Assembly (NCBI GenBank): GCA_963556255.1
Contig: OY744607.1
Coordinates: forward strand, 53,931,283-53,995,282
Direction of reading: 5' to 3'
Origin: Allolobophora icterica
Taxonomy: Eukaryota; Annelida; Clitellata; Crassiclitellata; Lumbricidae
DNA: 64,000 bases
A program made the position numbers and the translations under genes. This document shows, in pieces, positions 33,860 through 44,892 of this stretch (position 1 is its first letter; each line of letters begins with the position of its first letter). The notes under the pieces were generated by a model. The model was not told where the DNA came from, did not search any database, and saw only the letters and a list, made by a program, of their open reading frames with translations.

Positions 33860-35075
33860 CTGTGGTAACAAACATTACAGTCATCATCATCTTCATTAAC
33901 AGTTCACAACACTTGACTAAGCTGGGCTACTACGCATGCATCTGCGGTATATTTACTTATATTAATAGCAATAACAATAATTACAATAATAATACTAAAA
34001 ATAATATGATCATTAACCATCACCAAGATCTTGGCCTGATCATTAGGCTTACACTAATTGAATAACTAACATTATCATGATCATCTGGACCAGGGATTGA
34101 TCATTAACCAAACTGTCTCTGATCATCATGCTCATGAACATATCGATCATTACCTGAGCCCGATCACGATCATTATGCTAATCTCATGACAATTGTCATT
34201 ACATTACAACAAAATGAAGATCATCACCATTATAATCATCATAATCTAGGCTTGATTGTGATCATCATTATTAATAGAATCAAAGTCATAATGATCACGT
34301 TCAAGCCGTTAACAGGATCCACAAGTGAACAAACACGAGAACTATAACAAACAAAATGAATGTACAACATCAAAGATTGCAACTTCAGATCGAAGTTCAG
34401 ATCTTCAGAGATTCTGACTACGATTCAGACTGACAGAATCAGATCAAGATTCTGAGTAAAATTCTAATCTAAAGATAATCAGATCAAGTTTCAGGTCAAA
34501 ATTCTGAATCTTAGAGATTCAGATCAAGATTTGGATTAAAAAAATTCAGACTGACAGAAGACAGAGAATCATATCAAGATACTGTTTAAAATTCAGATAG
34601 ACAGATAATGATCGATCAGATCAAGCAATCAGATCAAGGTCCTGATCTATGTTCGGATCTCGATTTCGATCATCAGCTTCACTCACCGTGCCCCTGTAGG
34701 AGTAGTAGTTCAGGCGAGAGGTAGTCCGGAGTGCCAAAAATCTTCTGATTCTCACTGTCACGCACCTGACCGCGGCGGACGCTCTTTGGCGTTCGGTGGG
34801 GCACACATCGCTGGTTCTGACCAGGAACACCGGGTGTCTGAATTTACCAGACATAACATACACAGATACAAATACAGACACACACATCATATATCTGTAG
34901 ATTTATGTTTTAGTTAATTACAACAAATAAGCAATCCCTTAAAACGTTACCGCCACAGATAGCAGCTGTGAAAACATTTTCAGCTCATCTTAAAAAGGTA
35001 CACCTTTTTAGATCTGCTATATACTATATAGCCATGTTACAGCGCCTTAAAATGCACTATATAAGTGTTCCGATA

Positions 35076-35124
<49 letters not shown>

Positions 35125-38100
35125 ACACATACATACACTCACACATACTGGTACACACACACATGTACAAATGTATATACATACATGTACACATGCATAC
35201 ATACACACACATACATATACACATTACACACACACACACACCCAGTCAGTTACATACAAATTCACGATTACAACTAAACTTACGAATACGTCAGAGCGTA
35301 ATCATACATACGAACCATGAACCTCTTTGTTCGTTGGCTGACCGGCGTGTTCATTTGAGTCGCGTCCAGACCTTCCCCCATGACCTGGTACGACGTGCCG
35401 GGCAAGCTCATGAACAGCGTCACCACCTTGTCCGAAGTCTTAGACTTTGTCGAGGACAGGGAACTGAGCGGAGTCGAACCGAGGAATGACTCGACACTGG
35501 CCGCTGGACTGGTCGCATCTCCTGTGCAATTGCAATCATAATTGGACATTTATATAGCACCGCTCAAAGAGCAAAACAAACCAGAATCATTCTCTGCACT
35601 GGCCTGTATGATGTTGACTGTCAATTACAACTAGAATGTTACATCAGTTAGCAAAAGAATGCACAGTAAACTGAAAGAGTCACCAGTGGCAGGCACACGC
35701 ACACATGTGGAACCAACCAGCGGGTTCACATCAACAGTTGACACAGATGTAGCTAGACCAAGTTGTGTCAACAGGGTGAAGAGACGCCAATGCAACTGTC
35801 CTTGCAAATGACAATGTCAATATAAATGTAAATGCAAACGACAATGCAAATGACAATGTCAATGTAAATGACAATGTCGATGCAAATGACAATGTCAATG
35901 TAAATGACAATGTAAATAATAATGTCAGTGTAAATAATAATATCAATGTAAATAATAATGTCAATGTAAATGACAATGTAAATAATAATGTCAGTGTAAA
36001 TAATAATATCAATGTAAATAATAATGTCAATGTAAATGACAATGTAAATAATAATGTCAGTGTAAATAATAATATCAATGTAAATAATAATGTCAATGTA
36101 AATGACAATGCCAATGCGAATGACAGTGTCAATAACAATGTAAATAATAATGTCAATGTAAATGACAATGGCTGTGCTTGGATCAAAATTGGACAAATTC
36201 CTGGAGCAAATATATGTTTGAATTATTGAAATCTAATTCCAATTGCTAAGTGATTAGCCGTTGCTAATTGTAACTGACTAGCTAGAATATAAATTTGCCA
36301 ATTCTAATTCTAATCAAAAGACAAATTTCAGTAGCCAATTCTAAATCTAATCAATGTAACTAATACTGCCCATCTCTGAACGGCACTATAGAACTCATTA
36401 GATTAGATTACAATATCATAGAATATAGTAGAGTGTAGGGGTCAGCTGGGTAGACATTTTCCACCGAGTACCGAATCCGAGTATTTGGATGTACTATTTG
36501 CCGGATCCGGGTATGAACCGAGTACCATTTGTCCCATATGCAAAGCTTCACGCTTTCTTGCAATGAAAAATTATCTAAATACATTTCTGTACCTGTAATA
36601 CCTGACTAATACATTTTGAATTTTAGAAATAAATAATCAATTAAATGGAATTGACTTCCATTGTGGACTTACGGTGTTGGTGTTTTCTGTACTTTTCTTC
36701 TTCAAAAAGAATATGCTAGATGAAGCTCAAAGCCGATATTATGAGCCTACAAATTCCGGCATGTGAGGCAGACAAGCAACTATTTGTGTGTACAGTATTT
36801 GCCGAGGCGAATAGTGCCAAAAAACGGGACATTCGGCCGAGGCAAACGTCCAAGACGATTTCTGGCTGAGCCCTAGTACAGTGACCTCAACTATAAGTCG
36901 CTAGGGCCACTTTCATCTACCACACACAAACTAAACACCTGAGTCAGCAACTTACCTTCGCTGGTCGCAATCGAAGAGCCACTGCTCGACTTCAGATTGA
37001 CATTCGAAATGCGGAATGATCCGCTGTCCTCGGTCAACATCGGTCGCAGGTCGGGCGTCGCGCGATCCGAAAGGTATGTGTTGTCGTCTTCGCGGATAAC
37101 AACCCGCCTGATTTCCATCGTCAGACCAGTGCTCTGACCTTTGACCTCGGTCGTAGAGGATTCGGCAGCTTCGTCATCACCGGAAGTAGAAACCTCGCAG
37201 GAATGGTCGACGTGGAACCGTTTGCTTGGAGGAAACGCAGACGGCGAGGGGTCCTCGCCGTCCGAGGTCAAGTCTCCTTCTACTGTAACCACACCCAGAC
37301 GAACCCTCTTCGTGTTCGTCTTCAAGTTTGGTTTCTGTTCCTGCTGTGTTTCTGTTTGTTCCAGATCTGTTGAACCAAGACTGGAACTGGTCGACTGTTC
37401 CAGACTGCTCAACTGAGGACTGGAACCGGTCGATTCTTCCAGGCTGCTTGGTAGGAGATTGGAACATTCCGCTCCACGCGTTCCCAGACTGGAACTCGTA
37501 TCACTGTAACCATCGTCGAGCGGCGACTCAAGCCCAGAAACTGCCACAACCTCGACTTCACTCGACTTTCCCAAGACCCCGGACGCGGCCGCGACTTCAG
37601 CAGGGGGCTGTTTACCGTCGTCTCCAGAAGCACCGGGCATGGGATGACCAGTTTTTTCGGGGCTGTCATCTTTTTGCCACTCGGAAGACAGCCTCAGGGT
37701 TGGAGTGAGCGACCGGATCGGAGGAGGTATTGGCTTTCGGGCGCTCAGTCTTTCATTCTTACGGAAAAATGTCAACGGACTTTGTTCACTTGCGGCTCCA
37801 GAGACCGGCTTTTTCGTCATCTCGGGACGAGTGTTCCTCCTGGGGGCGGTCTGAAAAAGAACAGTCCAACAGATGAACTGTGCGGTATGATAAAGTTAGG
37901 TACTGCATGTGCGGTAAGGTGGGCAAGGTACAGTCAAGTAGCTACTGTAATTCCAAATTTATAAAGCGCCACTTCGAGAGAAACTTGTTGTCAGAGGTGC
38001 TGCCGACCTAACACAATGAAACCACGATCGAATACAATGGTCTTCAAGTGCTTGTGGAAAAGAGGCAGAGGCTGAGCACTTGTACTGTACGTAAGGAATA

Positions 38101-41100
38101 GTACTATGCATAAGTTATTGTAAGATATTGTACGTATGGTAAGGTAGGGTACTTTAGGTAAGGTATGGTAAGGAAAGGTACAGTAGGCAAGGTATGCAAA
38201 GGCCAGATACTATGGGTAAGGTATACAAAGGCAAGGCACTATGGGCAAAAAAGGTAACTGTACATATGATAAGGACAGGTACTTACTGTGGTCAAGGCAT
38301 GGCAATGCAAGGTACTGTAGGTAATTTATGGTAAGACAAGGAATGGTTACTGTTAGGAATAGAGAAGTAAGCTGAGGCAGAGTATGATCGGTTAAGGTAA
38401 AGTGAGGTGTGGTAGAGTGGTCACATAACGTGAGGCAATTTGAGGGGCACAATGACAAGGCAAGGTGGGATACAGTGACTGATTGGTCAGAGCACTCGGC
38501 CTGTGATGCGAAGAGTACAGGTTCGAGCCTCCACTCCGGCAGTCACTGTGTAAGGACCTCGAGCAAGTCCGCTCGAAATTGCTCTGTGTCATCGATGTTC
38601 TGTCGTGTGGTGATGTGTGCACTTGTAGACTTTGGAAAGAGGGCAATATCAAAATACAGCTGTATTGCAAGGCACGGTACTATAGGTAAGGCATAAGAAT
38701 ATAAGGCATGGATAAGGTTAGGAATAGTAAGGAAAGATAAGCTATAGTAGCGTAAGGAAGTGTGGTAATTAAGGCAAGGGTAGGTACTATACGGTAATGT
38801 AGGGTAGGTTTAAAGTAAAGCAGGGTAAGGCACGGTCAGATAGAACCAGTCGATCATACTTACAAAGCCCAAGCTAGACGTCAGCGAGAGGAGTTGGCGT
38901 GGCGTTCGAAAGTACTCGGACTGCTCTACTCCGAAGCGACAGGATGGGGTGCCGAGGATGTCGGCCAACTTAATCTCTACGAATCAAAATCATCCCCTTA
39001 TTTATTAAGGCCTCATGTGCCAAGGCTAAGAAATTGAAGTCGCTAACACTTCATACCAAATCGCTGCCTCTTGAGGTAGATTAAGGGACGGCTTTTCTTC
39101 TTCTTCTTCCCAATCTGGGTGCCGCGACATTCAAGCATGTCGTGAACCTGCTCCAGGGATGCTGCGGTGGAATAATATCTGTGCAGCTTTTTCTGTTGAA
39201 AAATTGGAAAGTCTACTGATTATCACTACTGACATAAGCTTGTTTTTTTAAACCTAAAAAAGTGTAGAAATAGTCACAACACTGTGGTTGAATACAAGGA
39301 ATGTTGCATGTCGTTAAAAGAAAGAACTGACTTTTAGTAAGGGTGCCTTGCTCTGAAAAAGGTTGGGATGGACCACTGTATTAAGGTGTATGTAATACCA
39401 GATGTATGTATTTGGCTATTTATAAAACCACCTTTTAGAAACCTCAAAGGGCACTTTATAGAGGAACAAAGATAAACACTATGATAAACTTTTATCAGCC
39501 CGGCTGGCTTCTGGCCCCTCCGATCAACTTCGACTTGGCTTTTCCAATAGATTATGATATTTGACTGCGATTTCTCTTGAAGTGACCATCGCCGGATGTC
39601 TTGGACATTATGATAAATTTTGCACTATGGAAGTCATTGGATTAGATTACAGGAAGTACTGCTGCAACGATAATCTAGATTAGGAGCTTCTAGGAAAGCA
39701 AAAACTTCTACTGTAACAGTAATTGCAAATTTATGTAGCACCACATCACAAGAGAGAATATACACTTATTAGTGGCGCTGGTTAACAGCAGCCAAGCCAA
39801 AGAGATCTACGTGAAGTCCGGTTTGTGAAATGAAATGGCTTACGCCGATCATGGCTGAGCTTCGAAAGACCAAAGTCTGTCAGTTTCAAGCGGCCTTCGC
39901 TGGATATTAGCATGTTGTCTGGTTTTATGTCTCTACAAAGAATAAATTAATTAATCAATTAATTAAATGTATCAGGAACTTGATATAGCACATTTTAGGT
40001 ACAGGTCTCACAAAAGCTATGTGCCTATAACTATCCTGGACATTTGTACTATTCTTGTATATATGTGTGTGTGTGCGTATGTATGTATGTGTACATACGT
40101 ATGCATTGTATGTGCATGTATGTGTATATCCGGTATATGTACCTATGTATGTATCTATGTACGAGAACACATAATATAGCACATTTTAAGTAACTCACAA
40201 AGGAGCTGTACATGTAGTTAACAGATCTAAAAGTGTGCGTTTTAAGACAGTTAGCAAATGCATGCTGCACAGAGTCAAAGGCAACAGTACATAAGAGCAG
40301 CAGACTGTTCCAGGAGGACGGTCCAACACGCGAGAAGGCACGATGGGCTCAATTTAAAGCGCGACAGCATGGCACCTGCATATCACCATAGGCCGCAGAG
40401 CGCAACGATCGCCAACCAGCTAATTAATTAATTAATCTACAGAGAAGGATAAAAGAAATCAGAAACAGTGGTTGACTGGTTGAGAGCCAGAAATCAGAGC
40501 AAGATAAGATAGGTTCGAACCCTGCTCAAAACAGTGATTACAATGATCCAGATGATGATAATTATATATATAGCATAATACATTACACTGACTGACATTG
40601 AGTTATCTTATACATGTGTAACATTGATGTAACGTAACCTGACACTAAACATGTGATGGTGATTATGGTGAAGAACGTGTTGAATACGATGATGATGATG
40701 ATGACGATGATGACGATGGAGGTGGTGATGATGGTGGAAGTGATGATGATGGTGATGATGATGGTGATGATGATGGTGGAAGTGATGATGATAATGGTGG
40801 TTGTGATGATAGCGATGATGATATCGATGAAGATGATGATGATAATAACAGCACTGTTACCTGTGAATGATCGAGTGACGATGCAGGTATTCTAGTGCCA
40901 GTGTTACCTCAGCAACATAGATCATTGCCATGTCCTCTTCAAAATATCCGTAGATCATAAGCAGTGACTTAACGTCACCTCCAATCATATACTCCATCAC
41001 CTGAAAGACAGTAAGGTAAGGTATACAATGGTAAGGTAAGGCAACTGAAAAAATAGGTAAAAGAAACTGTGATACCAAAACAGGTAACAGAAACCATGAT

Positions 41101-44100
41101 ACCAAAATAGGTCATAGAAACTGTGATATTAAAATACTCAAAGAAACTGTATTAAAACAGATCATTGAAACTGTGATGCTAAAACAGGTCACAGAAACTG
41201 TGATATTAAAAAGGGTCGTAAAACTGTGAAATTAAAATAGCTCATAGAAACTGTTACATTAAAACAGGTCATAGAAACTGTGATACCAAAAAAGGTCGAC
41301 CAGAGAAAAAAGATATTAAAATACCTCACAGAAACAGATATTAAAACAGATAATTGAAACTGTGATGCTAAAATACGTCACAGAAAGTGTGATATTAAAA
41401 TAGGTCACAGAAACTATTACATTAAAACAGGTCGTAGAAACTGTTACATTAAAACAGATCACAGAAACTGTGATAATAAAATAGAAACTGTGATACAAAA
41501 ACAGGTCATAGAAACTGTGATATTAAATATCTCATAGAAACTATGATATTAAAACAGGTAATAGAAACTGTTACATTAAAACAAGTCATAGACACTGTCA
41601 TATCAAAACAGGTCATAGAAACTGTGATATTATTTTACGTCATAGAAACTGTACAATCAAAATAAGTAATATCAACTGTGATATTAAAATAGGTCACAGA
41701 AATGTGATATTAAAATAAATATATCCAAAACTCTGATATTAAAAAAGGTTAAAAAAACCACGAAACTAGAAAAATGTCATTAAGAACTGCAAAATCGACC
41801 AAACAGGTCGTCAACGAAGGTGGGAATGATTCTGCTCACGAGATAAACGTTGTCCGTCGTCTGCAGAGAATAGTAGAGATGAACGATGAAGGGACTCTTT
41901 GAAACGGCCAGAGCATCTCGTTCGGCCATCACTGCAAGAAAATTTCTTCCGAATGTAAAATCACGCACTAAGACTGGTTACTGCTGCCCATAGACATTCA
42001 TTCATATATCCATGTATATAGTTACTTATTTCTGTACCAGTAAGTAGTACGTACATACTTATGTAAGTATGTATGTAGTATGATGTATGAATGTACATAT
42101 GCATGCATGCATTACTTTTTTGTATCATTGTTTGTATGTACATATGTAGAAACGTATGTATTTATGTATGTATGTATACGTATTTATATATATCCATGTA
42201 CGTATTTACATCCATATAAAAATTATACATATATGTATTGTATGTACATGCATGTATAAATGCATATATGTGTTATATACATATAATACATGTATGTATG
42301 CAAGTATGTATATATGTAGGCAATTAGGCATGTATGTATGCATGCATTTATATATTTATATAAATATATACATATATATATATATACACATGTACGCATG
42401 TGTGATTGTATGTATTAACATTGTATTTGGTTATTTACATGTATACAGTGCCTTTTAATAACCTCATAAAGATCATACATACATGCAAATAAGCAAGCAC
42501 ACATGCATGCATACATACATTAAATTCATATGCTTAATTGATCACTGGAAACAAAAGTTCATAAATTAGTTTGTGGATGTCAAATGGGTTAACCCATAAG
42601 GAACAGCATTGTTCCACTTGCAGGGTCGACCCTTGTTTCGTTCCATTTTCATATGCAGTAACATTGACCAACAAAGCATGAATCGAAGCCATGTATACAT
42701 ACATACATGCAAGTGGATTTTTACATCGTCGTGTATGTTACAGCATCACAGATGGCTCCATATAAATTAAGACGATGTCACCTTGATGGACCATGTTCTT
42801 GTTGATCATTTCAGCTTTCTTCATCACTTTGATCGCAAATTTCTTGCTTGGATTCGATTTCATATATCCAAGGCACACCTTGCTGGAAAAACAGACAACA
42901 TCCAGGTCGGAGGAATTATATGTTTCAATGTTACATGCCAGGGTAATGTTGTTGTATGGCAGGGTATAGTCCCCGGCGCCGCCGCCATCCGCCGCCGCCG
43001 TTAAGCCCTCAAGTCGAAACCAGTCGCTAAGCTATCGACTGCTAGCGACTTCGTTCACTTAATATTTTGCTTATTGTTTTAATCGCGGTTTCCAACTTTC
43101 GGTTTGACGAAGACATCAGCAGCAGGACATGAGCTCGAGCAATACTTCAAATACAATACAATATTCGTTTGTTCAGGAAAACAAGCTGACATGCTGCAAC
43201 TTGGTACATTATAACAGAAGGTTTGCTCTATTACTATTAGTAAGAGTTTTATACAGAATACAGGGGATATAGTTGTTGTTGGATTTTTTGGTAAAGTGAA
43301 TTTATGCATTCTATTACGAAGATGGTGTTGATAATTACGAAGAGCGGGAATAAGCAGAGTGAGAATTGTCGGGGGTTTGGGATTCAACCACTTGTCTTTG
43401 TTAGGACCCCACAGTTAGGCTAGTCTTCATTGCACACCCAGGGGGACGTTTCCAACCCCCTCCGTTGTGTTATTTAGCATTATTCGATTCTGAATCTCTG
43501 AAAAGTGAAGAAATTTCCATGATGTATCATATATGCACTTTTGAATTTTCTCAACAAAGAATTGATTTTGATTCGAGTTTGACTTGCAAAAACTGCTAGC
43601 GTTGAAATCTGCTGCTTTCAAATTTCGCTGACATCAGTTTGCAAAATACGAATAAAATATTAAACTCCACATGGATCAAAGTCTACCCCCCCCCCAGTTT
43701 TTTATATAATTCTCACAATGGGAATAAGTGCTGGAGTGCATGATTCTCATTCTATGCTACTACCTGAAAGAGGCATGCATCGGCAGTTTCGACCAACTTG
43801 TTGGCCGTAAGATCGGGTACAGCCATAAATCCTCCTCGCTTCATTCTATTTATCAAGCGCTCAATTTCACGAATTCCCATTAACATTAATTTCACAGTCA
43901 TCGGTCTGTCCGCTAGCAGCATGCTTACATGGAGCCAAGCCCATATTTCCATACTGGACTCGTATAGAGCCCATGTGGGTTCCATCTAATGCCCACGGAA
44001 ATGATGGCACGGTCAGTACAGTATGCAGTAAAATGCATTATATTGTTAGGTAATCAGGTACGTCCAATAGACGTACCTGATTACCTGAAAAGTCGATAGC

Positions 44101-44615
44101 AAGTCGCTAAGTCAGTCGATAAGTCTAAGCGACTTAGTCAGTCGATAAGCAAGCGACTTAGTCGACTGAGTCGCTAAGTCAGTCGCTAACTCTTCAAGTC
44201 AGTCGCTAATTTCTTAGCGACTGACTCCGGGTACTAGCAGGGTAACGTTATATGGCAACGGTACATGCCAGGGTGTTATGTTATATGGGAGCCCTGGTAA
44301 TGTTATACTCCAATGTTACATGATAGCTTAATGCTATATGGCAGGGTAATGTTATACTTCAATGTTACATGGTATGGAAATGGTATACTATAATGTAACC
44401 CTTTAATGTTACATGGAAGGGTAATCTTGCACTGCGGTGTCATATAGTAAAGTTACAGTGTGTTATTGTGCTGTTAGGTTAAATGAATTTAATGTTACAC
44501 TGAGATGTCACATCATATCATGTTACATAACGCAACATCATACTATGTTATATACCCACCCAAAAGCGCCTCGGCTGATAGGCTTGATGACTTCGAAGTC
44601 TTTGATGCTTGGAAC
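31647..44615 (-). CDS. MASTL: MASTL/Greatwall mitotic kinase, twelve exons, 5' exon missing
   Basis: Exons: 44560-44615, 42782-42882, 41840-41931, 40861-41000, 39844-39932, 38864-38976, 36956-37850, about 35316-35521, about 34687-34837, 33746-33859, 33154-33255 and 31647-31777. Together they give about 730 residues; human MASTL is about 880. The order is that of Greatwall alone among AGC kinases: an N-lobe and catalytic loop, a ~440-residue middle region, then the activation-segment end and C-lobe. The kinase phosphorylates ENSA/ARPP19, which then inhibit PP2A-B55 at mitotic entry. The match to the human protein is close across the whole kinase domain. The start-codon exon was not found. All exon phases agree; the 35316 donor is weak. 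Confidence 0.95.
31820..31884. repeat. Short palindromic repeat, copy 2 (MASTL intron)
   Basis: The arms TTTAACGACGAG and CTCATCGTTAAAGTGTTAAA flank TGCATTGGTTTCCCAGTTGC. The loop is nearly the same as in copy 3 at 57379. Confidence 0.7.
32160..32240 (+). repeat. tRNA-derived SINE head (MASTL intron)
   Basis: A-box-like TGGTAGCGTGC and B-box-like GGTTCGAGC on the plus strand. Confidence 0.55.
32884..33045 (-). repeat. tRNA-derived SINE with body (MASTL intron)
   Basis: The minus strand has the A-box-like TTGGTTAGAGTGC and the B-box-like GGGTTCGAGCC. The family core follows (AGCAAGTCCCCTTCGCTTAC) and then ATCGATTGGTGCTTGG. Confidence 0.7.
33350..33710. repeat. ~60-bp tandem repeat in a MASTL intron
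   Basis: Imperfect units contain GATAGTTTAGTTTCATTTTT and TTTCAGTTTCGAA. It fills most of the intron between 33255 and 33746. Confidence 0.7.
34340..34660. repeat. Degenerate TCAGATCAAGATTC repeats
   Basis: Words of the type CAGATCAAGATTCTGA recur irregularly in the MASTL intron next to exon 34687-34837. Confidence 0.55.
34687..38976 (-). CDS. MASTL: MASTL middle region and activation-segment end
   Basis: Exon 38864-38976 reads [15 protein letters not shown] then [18 protein letters not shown], aligning with the human DILTTPS...SRTPGQVLSLISSLGF. It keeps both Thr-Pro sites that Cdk1 is known to phosphorylate. Exon 36956-37850 (895 nt) is poorly conserved and rich in Ser, Glu and Pro, as is usual for this region. 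The next exon ends [11 protein letters not shown]. Exon 34687-34837 carries [13 protein letters not shown] and then [13 protein letters not shown], the P+1 loop. The acceptor of the last exon could be 34816 instead of 34837, because both are in phase. Confidence 0.9.
35075..35245. repeat. (CA)n microsatellite
   Basis: Perfect CA run at about 35079-35120, then CATA/CACA variants, in a MASTL intron. Confidence 0.9.
35770..36190. repeat. 66-bp higher-order minisatellite of 6-bp words
   Basis: The array consists of AATGTA, AATGTC and AATAAT words that form a 66-bp higher-order unit present about three times. Every period is a multiple of three, so two minus-strand frames stay open for over 140 codons as 22-residue Leu/Phe/Thr repeats. 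It lies in the intron between MASTL exons 35521 and 36956, so I do not call a gene. Confidence 0.85.
36436..36875. mobile_element. hAT-like element in a MASTL intron
   Basis: The ends TAGGGGTCAGC and GCTGAGCCCTA are inverted. Flanks GTAGAGTG and GTACAGTG agree at 7 of 8 bases. It ends about 80 bp from MASTL exon 36956-37850. Confidence 0.7.
37945..38075. repeat. Dispersed repeat with TTTATAAAGCGCCACTTCGA core
   Basis: It shares TTTATANAGCGCCACTTCRA followed by GAGAAA and a CAGAGGTGCT motif with copies at 50855, 59530 and 63035. Confidence 0.6.
38080..38845. repeat. Degenerate GGTAAGGTA repeats in a MASTL intron
   Basis: Words such as AAGGTAAGGTA, GGTACTGTAGG and AAGGCAAGG recur on both sides of the SINE at 38465-38660. 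Many contain donor-like GGTAAG on the plus strand. MASTL is transcribed from the minus strand, so these are not donors for it. Confidence 0.65.
38465..38660 (+). repeat. tRNA-derived SINE, complete-looking
   Basis: A-box-like TTGGTCAGAGCAC and B-box-like GGTTCGAGCCTCC precede the core CAGTCACTGTGTAAGGACCT and GAGCAAGTCC. It is one of the clearest copies in the window. Confidence 0.7.
39057..39192 (-). other. Possible cassette (poison) exon in MASTL
   Basis: The stretch has a good acceptor (TTTTTCAACAG) and a donor GTATGA. It is open in one frame, encoding [20 protein letters not shown] and a basic [10 protein letters not shown]. The flanking MASTL exons join in phase without it (HDR to [11 protein letters not shown]) and match the human protein directly. 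Entering from the upstream exon it would be read in another frame, reaching a TGA after about 20 codons. It is thus either a poison exon or chance. Confidence 0.25.
39844..44615 (-). CDS. MASTL: MASTL exons 1-5 found: N-lobe and catalytic loop
   Basis: The segment begins [19 protein letters not shown], so the glycine-rich loop is split by the first intron. [20 protein letters not shown] carries the ATP-binding Lys. [20 protein letters not shown] carries the helix-C Glu. [14 protein letters not shown] forms the hinge. [19 protein letters not shown] holds the catalytic Asp, and [13 protein letters not shown] the DFG. Residues needed for catalysis are all present. The upstream acceptor at 44616 shows at least one more 5' exon, ending in phase 0. 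Confidence 0.95.
40468..40530 (+). repeat. tRNA-like SINE head
   Basis: A-box-like TGGTTGAGAGCC and B-box-like AGGTTCGAACCCTGC in a MASTL intron. Confidence 0.5.
40680..40850. repeat. (GAT)n/(GGT)n microsatellite
   Basis: Degenerate GATGATGAT and GGTGATGAT runs ending 10 bp before the donor of MASTL exon 40861-41000. Confidence 0.9.
41040..41760. repeat. ~27-bp minisatellite, about 26 units, MASTL intron
   Basis: The unit is roughly CATAGAAACTGTGATATTA followed by AAACAGGT. It fills nearly all of the intron between exons 40861-41000 and 41840-41931. Confidence 0.85.
42005..42440. repeat. Degenerate (TATG)n microsatellite, MASTL intron
   Basis: TATG, CATA and TGTA words over more than 400 bp. 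Confidence 0.85.
44048..44086. repeat. Perfect 17-bp stem, 5-nt loop hairpin
   Basis: AGGTAATCAGGTACGTC and GACGTACCTGATTACCT are exact reverse complements separated by CAATA. It lies in the first MASTL intron found. Confidence 0.9.
44087..44228. repeat. Array of AGTCGCTAAGTC words
   Basis: AGTCGCTAAGTCAGTCG and its complement CGACTTAG alternate for about 140 bp, giving many possible hairpins. Related words occur at 43012-43052. Confidence 0.75.
44230..44560. repeat. ~30-bp ATGTTACATGG repeats
   Basis: Imperfect copies of CAGGGTAATGTTATACT and AATGTTACATG fill the space up to MASTL exon 44560-44615. A related piece lies at 42925-42970. Confidence 0.6.
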
Positions 44616-44839
44616 CTGAAACAGAATAAACATCCGGGATTCAGGATGCTGATGTTCTCAGCTCAGTGGCACAAGGTAGCCAATTAGTTAGAACGCCAAC
44701 CATATAACGCAAGAACATGGGTTTGAATAACCTCTGAGACAGTTACTGTGTAAAGACTTCGAGCAAGTCCTTCAGTCACAACTGCTCAGCCCCTTCGACT
44801 GATGCTTGGTCATTAGATAGTGGCACTTAATAAATGCAA

Positions 44840-44892
<53 letters not shown>

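Noticed and set aside
35731..36196. Two overlapping minus frames of 140-150 codons with Leu/Phe/Thr or Ile/Asp/Tyr repeats
   Set aside because: They are a by-product of a minisatellite whose period is divisible by three, lying inside a MASTL intron.
39057..39192. Treating this stretch as a constitutive MASTL exon
   Set aside because: Flanking exons join in phase without it and match human MASTL. Including it shifts into a stop.
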